Below are positions 63,943-64,000 of a stretch of 64,000 nt of DNA, one piece after another; position 1 is the stretch's first letter, and each line of letters starts with the position of its first letter. This DNA is from Bog-756 sp963839925 (GTDB taxonomy: Bacteria > Actinomycetota > Acidimicrobiia > Acidimicrobiales > RAAP-2), in contig CAWIWV010000002.1 in the NCBI GenBank assembly GCA_963839925.1, forward strand, positions 930,001 to 994,000, in the 5' to 3' direction. The notes below the pieces were generated by a model. That model saw only the letters and a program-made list of their open reading frames with translations. It was not told the origin of the DNA and did not search any database. The position numbers and the translations under genes are program-made.

Positions 63943-64000
63943 TGGGCCCCGACGACCTGGTGCTCTGCTCGGGAACCGTGGCCCGCGGGACGAGCTTCGG
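63942..64000 (+). CDS. Start of a TIM-barrel (sugar-phosphate isomerase/epimerase-like) gene, truncated by window end
   Basis: ATG at 63942 overlaps the previous stop. Only ~19 codons are visible: MGPDDLVLCSGTVARGTSF, a start that resembles AP-endonuclease-fold sugar-phosphate isomerase/epimerase proteins. It is the sixth gene of the operon. Identity cannot be proved from this fragment. Confidence 0.4.
   Translation, partial: MGPDDLVLCSGTVARGTSF

Noticed and set aside
1..64000. CRISPR array, riboswitch, prophage or rRNA
   Set aside because: No regularly spaced direct repeats, no conserved aptamer sequence I could recognise, no phage structural genes and no rRNA-like sequence were seen.

Overview
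The window is high-GC DNA (by eye) from an actinobacterium. The best guess, by inference, is a member of the Acidimicrobiia or a relative. Supporting signs are clpS next to a DUF2017 gene, a SenX3/RegX3-like pair, a polyphosphate-glucokinase-like ROK kinase, a luciferase-like (probably F420-dependent) oxidoreductase, DUF35/thiolase and CaiB genes, an SCO6880-type secretion gene, many GTG/TTG starts, 4-nt ATGA/GTGA gene overlaps, and several start codons placed 6-8 nt after a TANNNT box with no Shine-Dalgarno (leaderless mRNAs). No rRNA, CRISPR array, insertion sequence or integrase was seen. There are four tRNAs: Phe-GAA, Asp-GUC, Glu-UUC and Arg-ACG.

Layout. 1-2.4 kb: end of purF, then purM and pyrE as one overlapping operon. 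2.5-3.5 kb: PadR-type regulator and ferredoxin. 3.8-4.4 kb: a decayed small locus that may be a toxin-antitoxin remnant. 4.4-8.1 kb: NTF2-fold protein, then a sulfotransferase / DUF1214-like / SDR operon. 8.1-12.7 kb: small enzymes and regulators, a beta-propeller lipoprotein and a second sulfotransferase around tRNA-Phe, -Asp and -Glu. 12.7-19.2 kb: housekeeping block (DUF2017, clpS, ctaA, ctaB, TlpA-like thioredoxin, ABC-2 exporter, serS with a frameshift). 19.2-21.3 kb: SenX3/RegX3-like two-component system. 21.4-27.8 kb: a compact five-gene type IV secretion/conjugation module (pilin-like, VirB6/TrbL-like, SCO6880, VirB4-like and VirD4-like ATPases) with no relaxase or integrase. 27.8-38.9 kb: DUF222-HNH protein, P450, LLM oxidoreductase, amidase, polyphosphate glucokinase, CHAD protein, quinone oxidoreductase, and a CaiB/DUF35/thiolase-like operon. 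39-54.3 kb: a carbohydrate-centred accessory region (GH65 lipoprotein, two GH38 alpha-mannosidases with a SIS protein, GH1, two PhyH dioxygenases, an orphan solute-binding protein) with an AbiEi-Fic fusion gene inserted. 54.3-57.7 kb: ArdC-like anti-restriction protein, a SnoaL protein, and an unrecognised HTH / alpha-solenoid gene pair. 57.7-64 kb: a TetR-controlled catabolic cluster (TetR, cupin, acyl-CoA ligase, four-subunit 2-oxoacid:ferredoxin oxidoreductase, D-2-hydroxyacid dehydrogenase, start of a TIM-barrel gene).

How the parts work together. The clearest regulatory signal is a 13-bp palindrome, AGNNCACTGNNCT, present four times as two pairs. Each pair has centres exactly 22 bp apart. 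One pair lies between the TetR gene and the acyl-CoA ligase, the other directly before the oxidoreductase operon, so the TetR protein very likely controls both. The encoded enzymes make a coherent route: 2-hydroxyacid to 2-oxoacid (dehydrogenase), then to acyl-CoA with reduced ferredoxin (oxidoreductase), alongside direct activation of an acid by the ligase.

Quality note. Three genes that should be intact (serS, the oxidoreductase beta subunit, the D-2-hydroxyacid dehydrogenase) each carry one single-base indel, two of them in G runs. This looks more like consensus error than gene decay.
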